Below are positions 10,266-22,920 of a stretch of 64,000 nucleotides of DNA, piece by piece; positions within the stretch are counted from its first letter, which is position 1, and every line of letters starts with the position of its first letter. The stretch covers positions 1,126,176 to 1,190,175 of the forward strand of contig KZ111147.1 in assembly GCA_002077045.2 (NCBI GenBank), given 5' to 3'. Made by a program: the position numbers and the translations under genes. The notes below the pieces were generated by a model that did no database searches, was not told the origin of the DNA, and was given only the letters and a program-made list of their open reading frames with translations. This DNA is from Rachicladosporium sp. CCFEE 5018. Taxonomy: Eukaryota > Ascomycota > Dothideomycetes > Cladosporiales > Cladosporiaceae.

Positions 10266-13200
10266 ACTGAGGCAGTCCTCCCGGTCAAATGAGCAATGTT
10301 ATTCGGTGGCGTGGTACGGGCTACAGGCTGTCGTTAACGCCGCTAAGTCTGCATTTGGGTATGGAGACCGACTAGAATGTATGGACCTGTTGCAACGAAC
10401 TCATCGACGGGGCCCACTGGCTACCACGTTCAATACACTGGTCTGCGATAACAGAGGCGGACTGCAGTAGCCAAGGTCGGGTTTATCCGCTACGTGATAT
10501 GGCGATTAGAGTTCGAATGAGAGGAAGATCTATGCGAACGACAGCATATCAAAGGAAGAGCGACGGCCTCGCTCCCGTCTCCGGAGCCATCCTATTTTGA
10601 CAATCGACATCTTCCCGTCGCTTACAGCGCTTGAGCATGACGAATCGCAGTAAACGTGTGTTAATGCAGGTGAAACTCTGAACCCGGTCAAGAGTCGAAC
10701 AGCGAGTGCGTAGTACTGTGGTACCGAGGACGCGAAGGGCAGGCCGATCTCGTGCCGCACGCAACCCAGACCAAGTGTGCAGATTTTTCAGGGGCATTGA
10801 GCGCCTGCGGACAAAGCTCGGGTGCATGTGAGGCGTTGATGGTTGCAGGATCCTATGTAGAACCAGTAACTTCGCTATGTGTTTCGAGGGATTACAATAT
10901 AGCTCGGTACCGGCCACCTTTGAATGCCTCCACACTTTGAGAGCGTCCGAGTCTTTTTGCTAGATTGTGCAAGAGTCCACCATCCGTCTGTAGCATTGCT
11001 TGAGACAAACTGCTTGCTCGGCCAGCAGCAGAAGGCACACGACAAAGCAGATCTTCGGACGGTTAGTTGCACCGCAGCGATAGCGCCACAGCCGTACGGA
11101 CGCACGGGAAGTACAGTTTTACCCTTCATGAGTCCATCTCACCATGTTGCTAAGACACAGTATGTAAACGAAGTGGTCCTGAAAGGGAGGGGCAGTTGGA
11201 GCCGATCTTCGTTCAGATCCCAGCGACCAGGCGCCCGCTACGTGCTAGAGCAGCCAGACGAGTGAGATGGCGTTGAGTTCCAACATCCGTCGAGCAGGTG
11301 GCGGCCAGGCGATTGGCAGTCTGGCAGGCGTCCCCTACTGGTTGCTTTCCGGAACCCGCGGGACTTGGAGGACCTGCATGGCACTTGGTAGTCGTCAAGC
11401 AAGCCATTGCATACGGAGAGAGTGGGAAAAGGGTACTTGCCGTCATCCGTGGGCCGCCGACCAAGATGGGAACTAAAGAAAGTCACAAACGCACTTTACG
11501 GGTATGTGCAATCATAGTAATTTCCATAGGAATCGAAGCATTGTGCTCCATGTCATCGAGGACTTGGAGCTTGGTGGCACACCTGCAGGTGCTGTACACT
11601 CATGCGTTGTAAGTCAATGCCATGATGGCCATAATGTACCCATGACCGGGACTGTATTCAACAGGACCCGCCAGCACGAGCCGACACAGCACCTTCCCGA
11701 TCCGCGACGGCCAGGTCAAGAAGTGCGATCTCCCGTTTACCTCGAATGGCGAGCAGTCCAGATTGCGATACACCTGCATGATACTGGCGTTACAGCTGTC
11801 AAACATCCCTGGATGGCCCGCAGGTTCGCGTGACACAGAACGGTCGGGGAAGTCGGGCTCAGTACATCCACGCCACGGCCCTTCCCAGCGCATGCTTAGC
11901 GTGTAGCTGAGACAGGGACCCGTCGATCAAAGTCGAGATTGCTGACAAGGTTGCGGTTTGGAGTGGTCAGAATGATGTGCTTCGTTCGGCTACGAAGCGT
12001 GATGAAGTCGGCGTTGGCAGCTGCTCGGCCCGCCCGCTCATCTCGCAACGCAGACATGCTTCTCGGATCTCGATCACAATGGCACGGTCCGATCGTGTCG
12101 AGCCTCGTTTGTAACCTGGTGGTCGGTGAATGTTCTGACTTCACGACAAGACTGATATCCTGCTTTAGTACTGAGAAGCAACTTCGGCAGCATCCGACTC
12201 CAGATGGTGTACGATGGACTGCTGCACAGACAAGCCATCGTGACACAGACACGGCGAGCTACATCAGCAACCCCCACATCGTGTGCAGGAAGACGCCCCC
12301 CTAAGTATTGCACTCCACACCATTGCATAAGACCCCGGACGTCGACGACCATGTGCCTCGAGATGGCTTTTCTGGCACGGCATGCGCGAAACAGTCGCCC
12401 GAGACAGTAGCGCGATGGCGTGGGTGCCATTGACCTTTCCTGACCTCCGTTGCACTAGAGAACGTGACAGCATCCTCGCGTGGAAATTCGAGATTTCAAT
12501 GCTGGCACGCGACTGGCAAGGCGAACGGACCAGGCCGATGGGCGTGTGAGCTCTTCTGCTAGCAGTCCGCCAAAACTACGGCGCAGCTTACATCACCGCT
12601 CTATCAAGTGCGACTGATTGGGGTCACTCTACGACGGTATCTCGTATTGCTTTTCATACGGCACTGGCAGCGATCTCGGACATCTGTCCGATGCCCTCAT
12701 GATCTTCATCCTGAGCACCCTCCCACGGGATCGACCGACCTGCATTGGGAGCAAACTTCCGCGCCTCTAGTAGTCTCAAGTTGTCATGTCAAGAAGTGTG
12801 CACCGCAGCGACATTGCCCTCTCAAAGCGCCACACCACGGAGATGTCGTCGCGAGAATCCGTCACCAAGCGCTATAACCCTCCGCGGTGCAGCGAAAGAC
12901 GGCAGACCCTTCGCAGTGCAGGCTATACTAACTGGAGAATGTTTGAACTACTGAAATGCGGGAAGAGGGTGCAGTTCCAGCCGTCTTCGCATCATCCCCA
13001 TCCCCATTAGCCTGCGGACATTTCTCGCTCACGTGCGGGGCATCACCGAAAGCTCCACTCCATGTGCATGCCGTACTATACGCCGAAGTGGCAAAGCACG
13101 TAGACGAGACGGGTACGTTTGCACCGTATATTGCGGAAGACGCTTCCGGTCTGGCCCATCAATCGGGGTATTGGTTGCTCCACCCAAAGTAGCGATAAAG

Positions 13201-13366
13201 TGCCGTGGTACAGCATTCTCACGTGGGATCTCGCCGAAGATATGAGTGCGTGGTGTGGAATGCGAGTGCATAGTGACTGTGCGGGCCTCCACGTAGAGTC
13301 GATTGAAGATGCCATTGCATGCAAGATGTGCAAGTGTATAGTAGGTGCGCAGGACCTGTATATCAT
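10266..13366. other. Gene-poor block between DUF2841 gene and YCF1, copy B
   Basis: About 3.1 kb with no recognisable gene. Bases 10562 onward are the partner of 1-2801. Both flanking genes run leftward, so this holds the promoter of the DUF2841 gene and the YCF1 3' flank. Open frames on both strands are short and lose frame between copies (for instance the minus-strand frame near 11896-12252 differs at its C-terminus from its copy A match through an indel). Confidence 0.6.
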
Positions 13367-16300
13367 CTATGAAGTGTCTACGGCACTGAGAAGACCTGAC
13401 TCTTTCACAAGCTCGTAGAACAAGCCCTTGCTCTTCACAAGGTTCTGAGGCGTGTCGAACTCCTTGATCTCGCCGTGATCTAAGACGACGATTCGGTCAC
13501 TGTCGAGGATAGTGTTGATGCGGTGAGCAACTATATCAATGTAAGTACTGATTCAATGTTGCTTGGCAGCAGGGACTTACTCGTGATGATAGTGCGATCC
13601 TTGAACATATTACTCCGCAGCGTCGTCTGCAGCATTGCATCCGTCTCAACATCCACTGCAGCGGTAGCCTCATCTAACACCAGTATATTGCTCGGCGTCA
13701 AGAGTGCGCGAGCCAGACTGATCAGCTGCCGCTGCCCGGAAGACAGGTTGGAGCCTCCTTCATTAATCTTCGCATCAAGCTGACCAGTCATGGATGATAT
13801 ATGATCGCGGAGTCGTGCATGATCAAGCACACTCCAGAGCTCCGTGTCGTCATGTACATGTCCAGGATCGAGGTTGTCTCGCACAGTACCTTCGAACAAC
13901 GCGGCATCCTGAGGAATGATCGCCAGTCTTCTCCGGAGGTCAAGCAATCCAATAGCACTTGTGCTGACATCGTCGATGGTAATATCGCCGCCCGTCGGCT
14001 CGATGATTCGGAACAGTGAAAGAGTCAATGAGCTCTTGCCAGCTCCTGTCCGGCCCACAACACCAATCTTCTCATGAGACTTGATGCTGAGGTTAATGTT
14101 CCGCAACACCGGCTCAAGCCCAGGCCGGTATCTCGTGCTGAAGTTGTTGAAGCTCACAGCACCCTTCGCAGGCCAGCTGACAGGCGGGCGGTTCTTCGAG
14201 ATGATCTCGGGTGCTTCGCTGGGCAGACGTGAGTATTCGAGGACTCGCTCGACAGACACAATGTTAGTCTCGACTTCGACGGTCTGTCTCACAATCCAAT
14301 TGAGCGACTGGGTGATCTGCAGGGTGTAGCTCATCGCCAGACCGACCCAGCCAGCACTGAGGCCGCTTCCGGACGAGACCGAGATGATCGCGAAGCTGGC
14401 CGCGGACAGGATGATGATCGATCCTATGAACTCCAGCCGCACAGCGAGCCACCTGTTAGCATTGATGCTGGGGAAGTAAGCTCGTAGATTCGCATCGACG
14501 CGCCACTCGTTCTCGAGTCCGAAACGCTGTTGCTGACGGTAAGCTCTGATAGTGGTAATGCCACTGAGCGATTCCTGGAAGTGGGCATATATGGGACTTC
14601 GGCTGATGCTGTCGAGGCGCTTCAGCTCACGAGAGGTGCGAAGGTAGTATCGCTGGATCCAGAGGTAGAGGCCGCCCAGCGGGATGATGAGGACCATGAA
14701 GATGGGTGTTGTAATGCAGATGACCACGAGGGTGAAGGCTGCGCGGGCAGCGTTGACGAAGAGCATATTGAAGGTCCTCGCAAGGACTTCATCGACGCGG
14801 TAGATGTCACTGTATGCAGCAGTCAGCGATCTAGTCACAATGCACACTATGGCATGGTGGCCACGTGACGCATATGCCCATGTGTGAGCGTTGCCAACGG
14901 TGTGAAGAGCATTTCACCACACCACGTGGTTGCGACTCAGACGTTGCATTGCTGTGCAGCGCACAACGGTCGCGCAAACCTTCTGCGCAATGCCACATGG
15001 CCGAGCTCCTCAGACAACTTCAAGGGTGTGAGACGTACCTCGAAAATCGATTCAGAATGCGACCAGTAGGCGTGGTCTCGAAGAAGCTCATCGGACTCCG
15101 GAAGATCGCATACGCCATCCTCTCGTGCAGTTTGCGGGAAGCCTGTACACATCGACGATAGTCAGCGATCCGATCCCAATAGCAAGCGAGACGGCTGCGA
15201 GTTCCGAAACAACTCCCCATGTCCTGGTGTTCGGTGCATGCATATACACAAGCGTTGCAGTAGCGGCGTGGACCCAAAAGCCGGGTGGCATGCACCTAAG
15301 CGAGCAACTAGTGCCTGCATGGCGATCCTTCGAGAACGTCGTGCAAGACATGGGTATTTGCTTCCTCCGAAGAATACGCGGAAATTACAGGACAGAGTGG
15401 GGAGACTTACCTCGATCGAACAGAAGATCCATAGTATGAGTGTCTGCACAACGACCAGTGCGGCGCTGCCGAAACCGAAGGCAAAGTAGATCCCAATGTA
15501 CTTGGCGACTTCTGGGTTGCCGCCGACTCTGCTGTTGACTTCGGACCACTCCTTGAGCCAGACGCTACCGCCTGTTCGCGCAAAAGAAGTTAGCGTACCG
15601 CTGATGAGCGTTGAATGTCAGATGCTCGCGGGAGCAGTGACAGCTACCCGGCTCAATGGACAAGACGGCTGGACCGCGTTGCGTTGAAGCGTATGCGCTG
15701 GCAAGTACGGTGATATCTCCGTTGCAAGACGGGTAGTTGGGAAGGGAAGTACGTACCTATCTGTGCTGTTTGCGCACCGAGTAAGGTCACTGCGTAGATC
15801 GCAACAGCAACCAGATTGCTGGTCTTGGCGTACTCCAGATACACGTCCCACTTGACTTTACCCTGCTCGGAAAATTCTTTGGTCTGCTTGCTTTTCAATG
15901 GACCCTGTGATAGATCGTCAGCATTGCGCAAACCCTTCCTGCTGTCGATCCTCGCTCAGTAGCTCACTCACCGTCTTCGCCTCTTCCTCATCGTTCATCT
16001 TGCCTCTTGGGCCCCTGAAGCTCGCTGTGCTCGCTCTCCTTAGGGTAAGACTCGACTCCTTCCTTGCAGGCATCCCAGGATTAGCTTTGATGGGTGCAAG
16101 CATAGTCAGACCTTCTTGCGCTTCCTCAGCCTCCTCTGCATTTTCGTATACGGTGCTCGCCTCAGTGCTTGGACTGCCGTTATCGTCCGCATCGCCATTT
16201 TCTGACATAGCCGAGTCGTCGTTGTTCGAGGTTTTGATGAGCTGCGCAATCTCGCCCTTCATCGCTGTAAGCTGCTCGTATGTGCCACGCTCCAGTACCC

Positions 16301-18770
16301 TGCCATCGCGAAGCAACACAATGAAGTGCGCCTCCATTAGCACCGGTATGGAGTTCGTGGCGAGTATACGAGTCTTGCCTGCGAGTAGTCCTCGTGAGCC
16401 CAGGACATTGTTGATAATGTGTCGTCCAACATGCTGATCCACTGCACTCAGCACATCGTCGAGCAGATAAATGTCAGCCCGCGCATACACAGCTCGCGCA
16501 AGAGTAAGGCGCGCCTTTTGCCCACCAGACAAGCTGATCCCTCGCTCGCCTACTTCAGTCTGGTCTCCATCAGGCAGACTTGCGAAGTCCTCTACCAACG
16601 CACAAGCATGCACAGTGCGTTCGTAGAAAGCCGGATCCCACCGATAGCCGAAAACGATGTTCTCGCGCACACTAGCATTCATGACCCAAGGGCTCTGCGC
16701 CACGTACGCAGAATGTCCTCGCAGCACCACCTCGCCCTTGATCTTGTACAAATCGCCCAGCATAGTCTGAAGGAACGAACTCTTGCCCGCACCAACGCGG
16801 CCAACGATACATGAAAGCTCGCCTTTGTGCGCTGTGAAGTTGATATCAGACAGCACATTCTTATCTTCGTTCGTGTCCCAGGTGAAAGTGGCATCGCGGA
16901 TGCGGACCGACTCCTCGCCCATGCCGACGGAATCGCTTCTAAGGACTGCATCAGGCTGGAGCTCCGGTGCGACGAGGAAGTCTGTCAGGCGGCCAACAGC
17001 AACGGTCGCTTCAATGATGGCGGTGATCACCATAGGAAGCACCGCCAACGGAAAAGTCAGCAAGTTGAACAGCGTGAGCGCAGGGAATACGATGTCTGTC
17101 CTGAGTGGCTTGTTCTGAGTTGCAACGAAGACGGCGAAGGTGCTGCAGCTGACGAAGAAGGGAGTAGTACTCCAGGTGAAATTTGCAATAGCCGTCACGC
17201 CGCCGATCTTACGCAGCGTATGCAACTCCTGGTCATTACGGATGACATTCAGCTTGTTCATGAACGCCGTAGTCCAGGCGTAGAGCTTGATGCTCTTCAT
17301 GTTGTTCAGGATCTCGGTAGTGAGCCGAGTACGAGCATCCTTATTCTTCATCTGCTTCTTCTGCAAAGTCTTACTAATGCGTGCGATGACTCCGTTGATT
17401 GGGATCATGATCAGCATCGCGCCGAGACCAGCGAACATGGCTACACCAACAAGCTGGTACAGCGAGATGAGGCAGAGCGTAATCTGGAGTGGCGCACTCC
17501 AAAGCTGTTGCCCGTACTGCGCCAAGTCCTGCAGTCTCTGCGTATCGACTGCCATGTAATTGACGATGTCGCCAGTGCTCTTGGCTGCGCGACCCTCGTT
17601 GCTGAGCTTCATACTCTTTGAGTATATGCTCGCAGTCAAGGCAGACTTGATGCGCATGCCCGTCTCGAATGCTCGCTGGAAGTACTGATGCAAGAACGCC
17701 GTTTGTAGGACACTGACTGCGAACATGGAAAGCGCAATCGCCGCGCCTTTTACAGGCGGCTGAGGTGTCTTGCCAGGCCTGTACGAGTCCACGAACGTGA
17801 TAAGTAAGCGGAGCAGCTGCGGTTGAATGAAGTTCAAGCAGTCCGACACGGTCTTGATGCATGTGCCGCGAAAGTAAGGTCCTCCAAAAGACCGGAACAT
17901 AGCGATCCACAAACTGGGCTTCTTCTTCTCGAGCTCGTGGCCCCAGCACTCTTGGAAGGTCTTCGCTGTCTCCTGCGTCGTGTCACGCTTCCGCAAGTTC
18001 CAGAGGTCATCCTGAGTCAAAAACTCCTTGTACCCATACTTCATCATAGGAGTCATCCAAGAGAACGTGAGTACCGAGAAGATGTCCGCGTACTCATACG
18101 GACATTCGTCCTCATCTCCCAGTGCGTCGTACGCTGACAGTCGTTTCGGCACCAGCCACTCCAGCACCAGCTCGATAGCCGCAAGTCCAACCATTGCCGT
18201 GAAGACCGCAAAGAACTCCGTATGCAACTCGTACATATTCTGTGCGATCAGACTTCTAAGCTTCACCCCATATGCGACCAGCAAGAACAGCCAATACAAC
18301 AGCGCCACGCCATTCGCATTCCGACTCCTGTCATGTTCCACATATTGCACTCCGAACATCACGCCCAAACTCGCCAGATTGCCGATCGTAGTCCAAAATC
18401 GAAAGTCGCTATACCACACATCGCCGAAACGCGCGATCTGCAGCCCGGCTTCCACTATCGTACTCCCGATTAATAGCAGTATCACCGCCAGCTTCGCATA
18501 GAAATGCCAATTCTTCTTCACAGGTTGTGGCGTTCGCTTCTTGTAGAGGTACCATAATGCTCCAAATCCGCCCAGTAGCCCGAACACTGATACCGTAGCG
18601 ATCCAGACGTCGAGGAAGCAGGGTGTGAAGTCCCATCGATAAGGACTCACTGGACCCCAGCCTTCTTCATTGCGACATAGGGTTGGGGTGTGGGGCGATT
18701 TACTGGCGGAGAGGTAGGTGGCGAAGTATTGCGGGGTGGAGGGCGAGGACAGGATGGGTCGTTGCGCCAT
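13367..18770 (-). CDS. YCF1: ABCC (MRP-type) vacuolar transporter, YCF1-like, copy B
   Basis: Homeologue of the transporter in contig A1, complete and with the same exon plan: 18770-15972, 15904-15757, 15571-15411, 15142-15039, 14809-13581, 13530-13367. The protein is again 1534 residues and nearly identical, with all ATP-site motifs kept. Differences gather at the N-terminus (MAQRPILSSPSTPQ against MAQRPVFSTPSTPS) and in silent positions. The last intron is 50 bases here and 55 in copy A. Both copies look functional. Confidence 0.93.
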
Positions 18771-19471
18771 GACGGCGGAAGGATAGCGTAGAACTCACGC
18801 CTTTGGGGACCACGTCTCCCGATGCTGTAAATCGTAGGGCAATCGGACAGGATGAGATGTCGTCTCGCCTCACCGTATGTCTCTAGGTGGTGGAGGAAGC
18901 GAGTGTCATCGAGCAGCGAAGACGATGACACATACACGGTATAGATCTAAGTACGCGTAGGGGAGCGACAGTAGGGACAGGATATGCAGCGGAGCAAGAT
19001 CATGCAGAGAAGCGAACGATACAGGTACAGCTGAAGCAAGCCCAATCTATGCGGTAAACCTAACCCCAGCTAAAGTCCGACATGAGGCAATCGCTGGGCG
19101 AGCTTTTATCAATTACACGCTAAAGAATGCCGAAAACCCGACGAGATGAAAGGCAATGAGCTCGTGTCTTTTGTCCGCCGTGAGACGTGGTCTGTCACTC
19201 TTGCTCGGTCGAATATGTGGCCTTTCGCATTACTTGAATGATGCACAATAGCAAAGCTCAAATGGCATTCGAAAGATCATGCTGCACGATTGCCGGACTC
19301 GGACGAGGGGTGAATGGCAGCCACGTTTGCTTGGCGAACGCTTGTTGAACTCAATCTCCTGGACCTGCTTTCGCATGTATGATGACTGATATGGCTGCAC
19401 TGTGCAGTCCTTGTTCTTTAATGTAGCACGGCTACCTCCAATCATGTGCCGCCAACGAAGCAACGATCAGG
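18771..19471. other. YCF1 promoter / ADE12 3' intergenic region, copy B
   Basis: No gene seen. Apart from the conserved island at 19018-19146 and a stretch around 19255-19370, this promoter region is strongly diverged from copy A, so the two YCF1 copies may be expressed differently (inference). Confidence 0.6.
19018..19146 (-). promoter_or_regulatory. Conserved non-coding island with 7-codon upstream ORF, copy B
   Basis: Copy B partner of the island at 8466-8594: same length, with one substitution. The upstream frame runs from ATG at 19083 to the stop ending at 19060 and encodes the same seven residues, about 313 bases before the YCF1 start. Confidence 0.45.
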
Positions 19472-20787
19472 CTACCGTATAATCATGCTCTCCCTCCCCG
19501 GCCCGGTGCCGATATACTTGATCCTCACGCCCACGAACTTCTCAATGTACTCCACGTACTTGCGCGCATTCACCGGCAGTTCCTCCCACTTTCTGAGCCC
19601 GGCTGTGTTCGACTTCCAACCCGGAAGTGTCTCATACTTGACTGTCAACTCCTCCAGTACGCCGAGATCCGCCGGGAACGAAGTCAGGACATTACCCTTG
19701 TGTTCGTAGGCAGTGGCGACCTGGATCTCCTCGAAGTCATCGAGGATGTCGAGCTTGGTCAGGTTGATGACGTCATACCAGTTGATGGAGTTGGAGAACT
19801 TGACGACGACCAAATCGAGCCAGCCGCAACGGCGACGGCGGCCAGTGGTGACTCCGAATTCATGACCGACTTCTTGCAATGTGTCGCCGATCTTGTTGAT
19901 TTGCTCGCTTGGGAAGGGCCCGGAGCCAACACGCGTAGTGTGGGCCTTCACAACACCGATGGTTTCCTGGATCTTGCGGGGATTGAGATGCAGACCCGTG
20001 AAGATACCGCCGAGGCCGGTGTTCGAGGATGTGACAAAGGGATAGGTGCCGTTGTCGATGTCTAGCATGAGAGCATTGGCACCTTCTACGAGCATGCGCA
20101 CGTTACCCGCGACCGCACTTTCTATGAGCGGTACCTGGTCAACGACGTATGTCTCGAGCTTGGGCCTGTACTCGTCGAAGCGTGCGATCTCCTCCTCGGG
20201 ATCGTACTGAAGCAGGTCGCCATAGCGCTTCTTATATCCTTGTGCCAGGTGGCGGAGCTTATCGTCGAATCGCTTTTTGTCGAAGATCTCAGACATACGA
20301 ATGCCACTCCGGGCTGCCTTGGTGGAGTATGTTGGGCCGATGCCCTTGCCTGTGGTGCCGACTTTCGCGTTACCAAGCTCAACCTCTTCTAGTCCATCGA
20401 CTTTGCTGTGGAGGTCCAGGTCGACGTGGCAGCGGTCGCTGACGAGAACACGATTTGTGAGGTCGATGCCGTGGTTCTCGATAGTTGCGATCTCCTTGAA
20501 CAGCCCTGGAACGTAGACGACGCAGCCAGAGCCAATGAGGTTGACACAACCTTCGCTCAGTACACCGGATGCTACTTACTGTCAGTCCTAAACGTGGCTA
20601 TGCCATAAGATGTGTGCGACTCACGCAGGATGTGCACATCAAATGTCTTCCCGTTCTTCACAATCGTGTGTCCCGCATTATGCCCACCTTGCGCTCTGCA
20701 GCACAACTGGATCCCGTCACTCAGTACATCGACAATCTTGCCTTTCCCTTCATCACCCCACTGCGCCCCGAGTACGATCGTCGCCAT
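19472..20787 (-). CDS. ADE12: Adenylosuccinate synthetase, copy B
   Basis: Joins IMP and aspartate using GTP to form adenylosuccinate, the first committed step from IMP to AMP; cytosolic. Two exons, 20787-20625 and 20571-19472, with a 53-base phase-1 intron; 420 residues (E. coli PurA 432). The N-terminal GAQWGDEGKGK loop holds the catalytic Asp12, and His40 sits in GGHNAGHTIV; the body carries the GTYPFVTSSNTGLGG region, and the protein ends GRESMIIR. It is divergent with SAC3, with 340 bases between the start codons. The start is the only ATG before the GTP/IMP loop. Confidence 0.95.
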
Positions 20788-21127
20788 GTTGTTCTAATCG
20801 CTGCTGCACGTGATGAGTCGCCATTTTGTTGGGAAGGAGAAGTGAAGCTCGTTTGCGAATTATTTGACCCCGCCGAGCCGCGGAGTGACGAAACGTGAAA
20901 GTTCGGCCATTGAGCTGAGCATGAGTCAGCAGAATAAGGTAAGGCTCTTCCCGTAGTGCCGGCACGTGTGCCGCATCAAGCCTCATGTGGCTGCGGTCAA
21001 AGATGCGAACTTGAGTGTTGACGATGGAAATGTAGGCGATCGTATTCATTTGCAACCGACGCTCATTACTACCGGACACGGCGAATACACATGCTGGTAC
21101 TGGTCGATTTTCACCGCGGCGGCGACC
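20788..21127. promoter_or_regulatory. ADE12-SAC3 divergent promoter, copy B
   Basis: A 340-base bidirectional promoter. It holds a perfect TGAGTCA at 20932-20938, the binding word of Gcn4/CpcA and overlapping the TGACTC core of Bas1, 145 bases before the ADE12 ATG. Gcn4 and Bas1 control purine genes in yeast; their action here is inferred. Confidence 0.5.
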
Positions 21128-21720
21128 ATGTCGTCAAGTAGCCGCGGAACTCGCGCGAGAGCTGCACCTCGCGGCATGTCGAATGCGCGTGGACGCGGTG
21201 TTGCTAGCAGGGGATCTATATCACGAGGCGACTTTGGCACAGCATCTGGACCGGCTACGACGACCTCGAGAGCAGCTCCAGTGTCACGGGGAGATGCTCG
21301 AACAAATGGCATCGCGAGGCAGACCGGCAAGGGCAATAGTGTTGCATCGACGAGAGGGACCTGGCCGGAGCGATACGAGAAGGTACGTCCTCCTGCCTCG
21401 CGTCCAGACTGACAGGACAGCATAGTGACCTCGTAACCACCTCTTAGCTCGAACGCGCCCGCAAAGTTGAACGCGCCCAGGCGATCCAAAACGGCGAGAT
21501 CCAGGACCCGGACAAGCCGCGGGCTCTATCGGAGGCCATCACGCCGGTTGGGAAATGCATGGATATGTGCGCGGAGTATGAGAGGGTAGAGAGGGTAGTG
21601 CAGAAAGATATCTGGGCCGAGGAGACCGTGCGTTCTGCAGAAGTCTTGCCTTGAGGGAGGAGTTGCTGATGGAAGAGTAGGACCCGAATACATCAGCATA
21701 CACCACGCTTGATCGCGAAC
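21128..21720 (+). CDS. SAC3: SAC3 mRNA export factor, 5' part, copy B (cut by gap)
   Basis: N-terminal 198 codons of Sac3, the scaffold of the TREX-2 complex that couples transcription to mRNA export at the nuclear pore. Exons 21128-21382, 21448-21627 and 21681-21720 (runs into N). Residues 1-80 are rich in Arg-Gly and Ser. The SAC3/GANP signature follows at about residue 120 (GKCMDMCAEYERVERVV). The 3' part of the same gene is at 46241-50301; 477 bases, about 159 codons, are missing between them, counted on copy A. Confidence 0.9.
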
Positions 21721-21820
21721 NNNNNNNNNNNNNNNNNNNNNNNNNNNNNNNNNNNNNNNNNNNNNNNNNNNNNNNNNNNNNNNNNNNNNNNNNNNNNNNN
21801 NNNNNNNNNNNNNNNNNNNN
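21721..21820. other. Assembly gap, 100 N (B1/A2 join)
   Basis: A run of 100 N inside SAC3 copy B. The right side is the 5' part of YCF1 copy A on the other strand, so the join is false. Confidence 0.95.
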
Positions 21821-22215
21821 AGGTTCCCAATCGTAGTCCAGAACCGGAAGTCGCTGTACCACACATCCCCAAACCTTGCAATCTGCAGCCCAGCCTCCAC
21901 TATCGTACTCCCAATCAACAGCAGTATGACCGCCAGCTTCGCATAGAAATGCCAATTCTTCTTCACAGGTTGTGGCGTCCGCTTCTTGTACAGATACCAT
22001 AGTGCTCCGAACCCGCCCAGAACGCCGAACACTGACACGGTAGCGATCCAGACGTCTAGAAAGCATGGCGTGAAGTCCCATCTATACGGACTTACTGGTC
22101 CCCATCCTTCTTCATTGCGACATAGGGTTGGGGTGTGGGGCGATTTACTGGCGGAGAGGTAGGTGGCGAAGTAGGATGGGGTTGAGGGCGTGGAGAAGAC
22201 GGGTCGTTGCGCCAT
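21821..22215 (-). CDS. YCF1: YCF1 N-terminal fragment (redundant with copy A)
   Basis: First 131 codons of YCF1 copy A, identical to 7816-8210 and cut by the gap. It should be merged with the gene at 2802-8210 and not counted as another locus. Confidence 0.9.
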
Positions 22216-22920
22216 GATGGCGGAAGAGTAGCGTAAGCTGTACGCCCCCGGGATCAATGACTCCCAGTACTTAACGTTGTAGGTCGATCGAGTGTGGCAG
22301 GGTGTCGTCTCGTTGCACTGTATGTCTCTAGGTGATGGAGATAGCGAGTGTCATCGAGCAGCAAAGACGACGACGACACACTCGAAACGCCGTGTCAATG
22401 TAGGAATGCTTAGGGGAGCGACAGGAAGGATGGAGCATGTGACAGAGATAGATCGTGTAGTGAAGCAAAGGATACAGGTACAGCTGAAGCAAGCCCAATC
22501 TATGCGGTAAACCTAACCCCAGCTAAAGTCCGACATGAGGCAATCGATGGGCGAGCTTTTATCAATTACACGCTAAAGAATGCCGAAAACCCGACGAGAA
22601 AGTTAGCATCGTGCTAATATCCTTGTCCATCCGTGGGACATGATCTGTCACTCTCGCTCGGTTGAGCATGGAACTTTCGCATCACTTGGATGATCCACAA
22701 CAGCAAAGCTCAAATGGCATTCGAAAGATCATGCTGCACGATTGCCGGACTCGGACGAGGGGTGAATGGCAGCACGTTTGCTTGGCGAACGCTTGTTGAA
22801 CTCAATCTCCTGGGCCTGCTTTCGTCTGCGTGATGGCTGTCATGATGGAACATGCAGTCCTCTTCTATCATGTAGTACGGCTACCTCCAATCATGTGCCT
22901 CCAACGAAGCAGCGATCAGG
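22216..22920. other. YCF1-ADE12 intergenic region, redundant copy A
   Basis: The same sequence as 8211-8915. The conserved island with the seven-codon frame is at 22471-22599. Confidence 0.7.

Larger units (their letters stand above)
9083..21720. other. Contig B1 (homologue B, first part)
   Basis: Ungapped block with the DUF2841 gene, the gene-poor block, YCF1, ADE12 and the first 198 codons of SAC3. Bases 10562-19540 pair with contig A1, and 18771-21720 pair with 22216-25170 of contig A2. Its first about 1.5 kb has no partner in the window because contig A1 starts at base 1. Its end should connect to contig B2. Confidence 0.88.

Noticed and set aside
1..19540. A large tandem duplication of the YCF1-ADE12 region in cis
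   Set aside because: The copies are separated by N gaps, the contig-end overlap links copy A across copy B, and the second half of the window shows the same interleaving. Assembly of two homologues explains it more simply.
21526..22257. A minus-strand frame running across the second gap
   Set aside because: It joins YCF1 N-terminal codons to the antisense strand of SAC3; the two sides come from different homologues.
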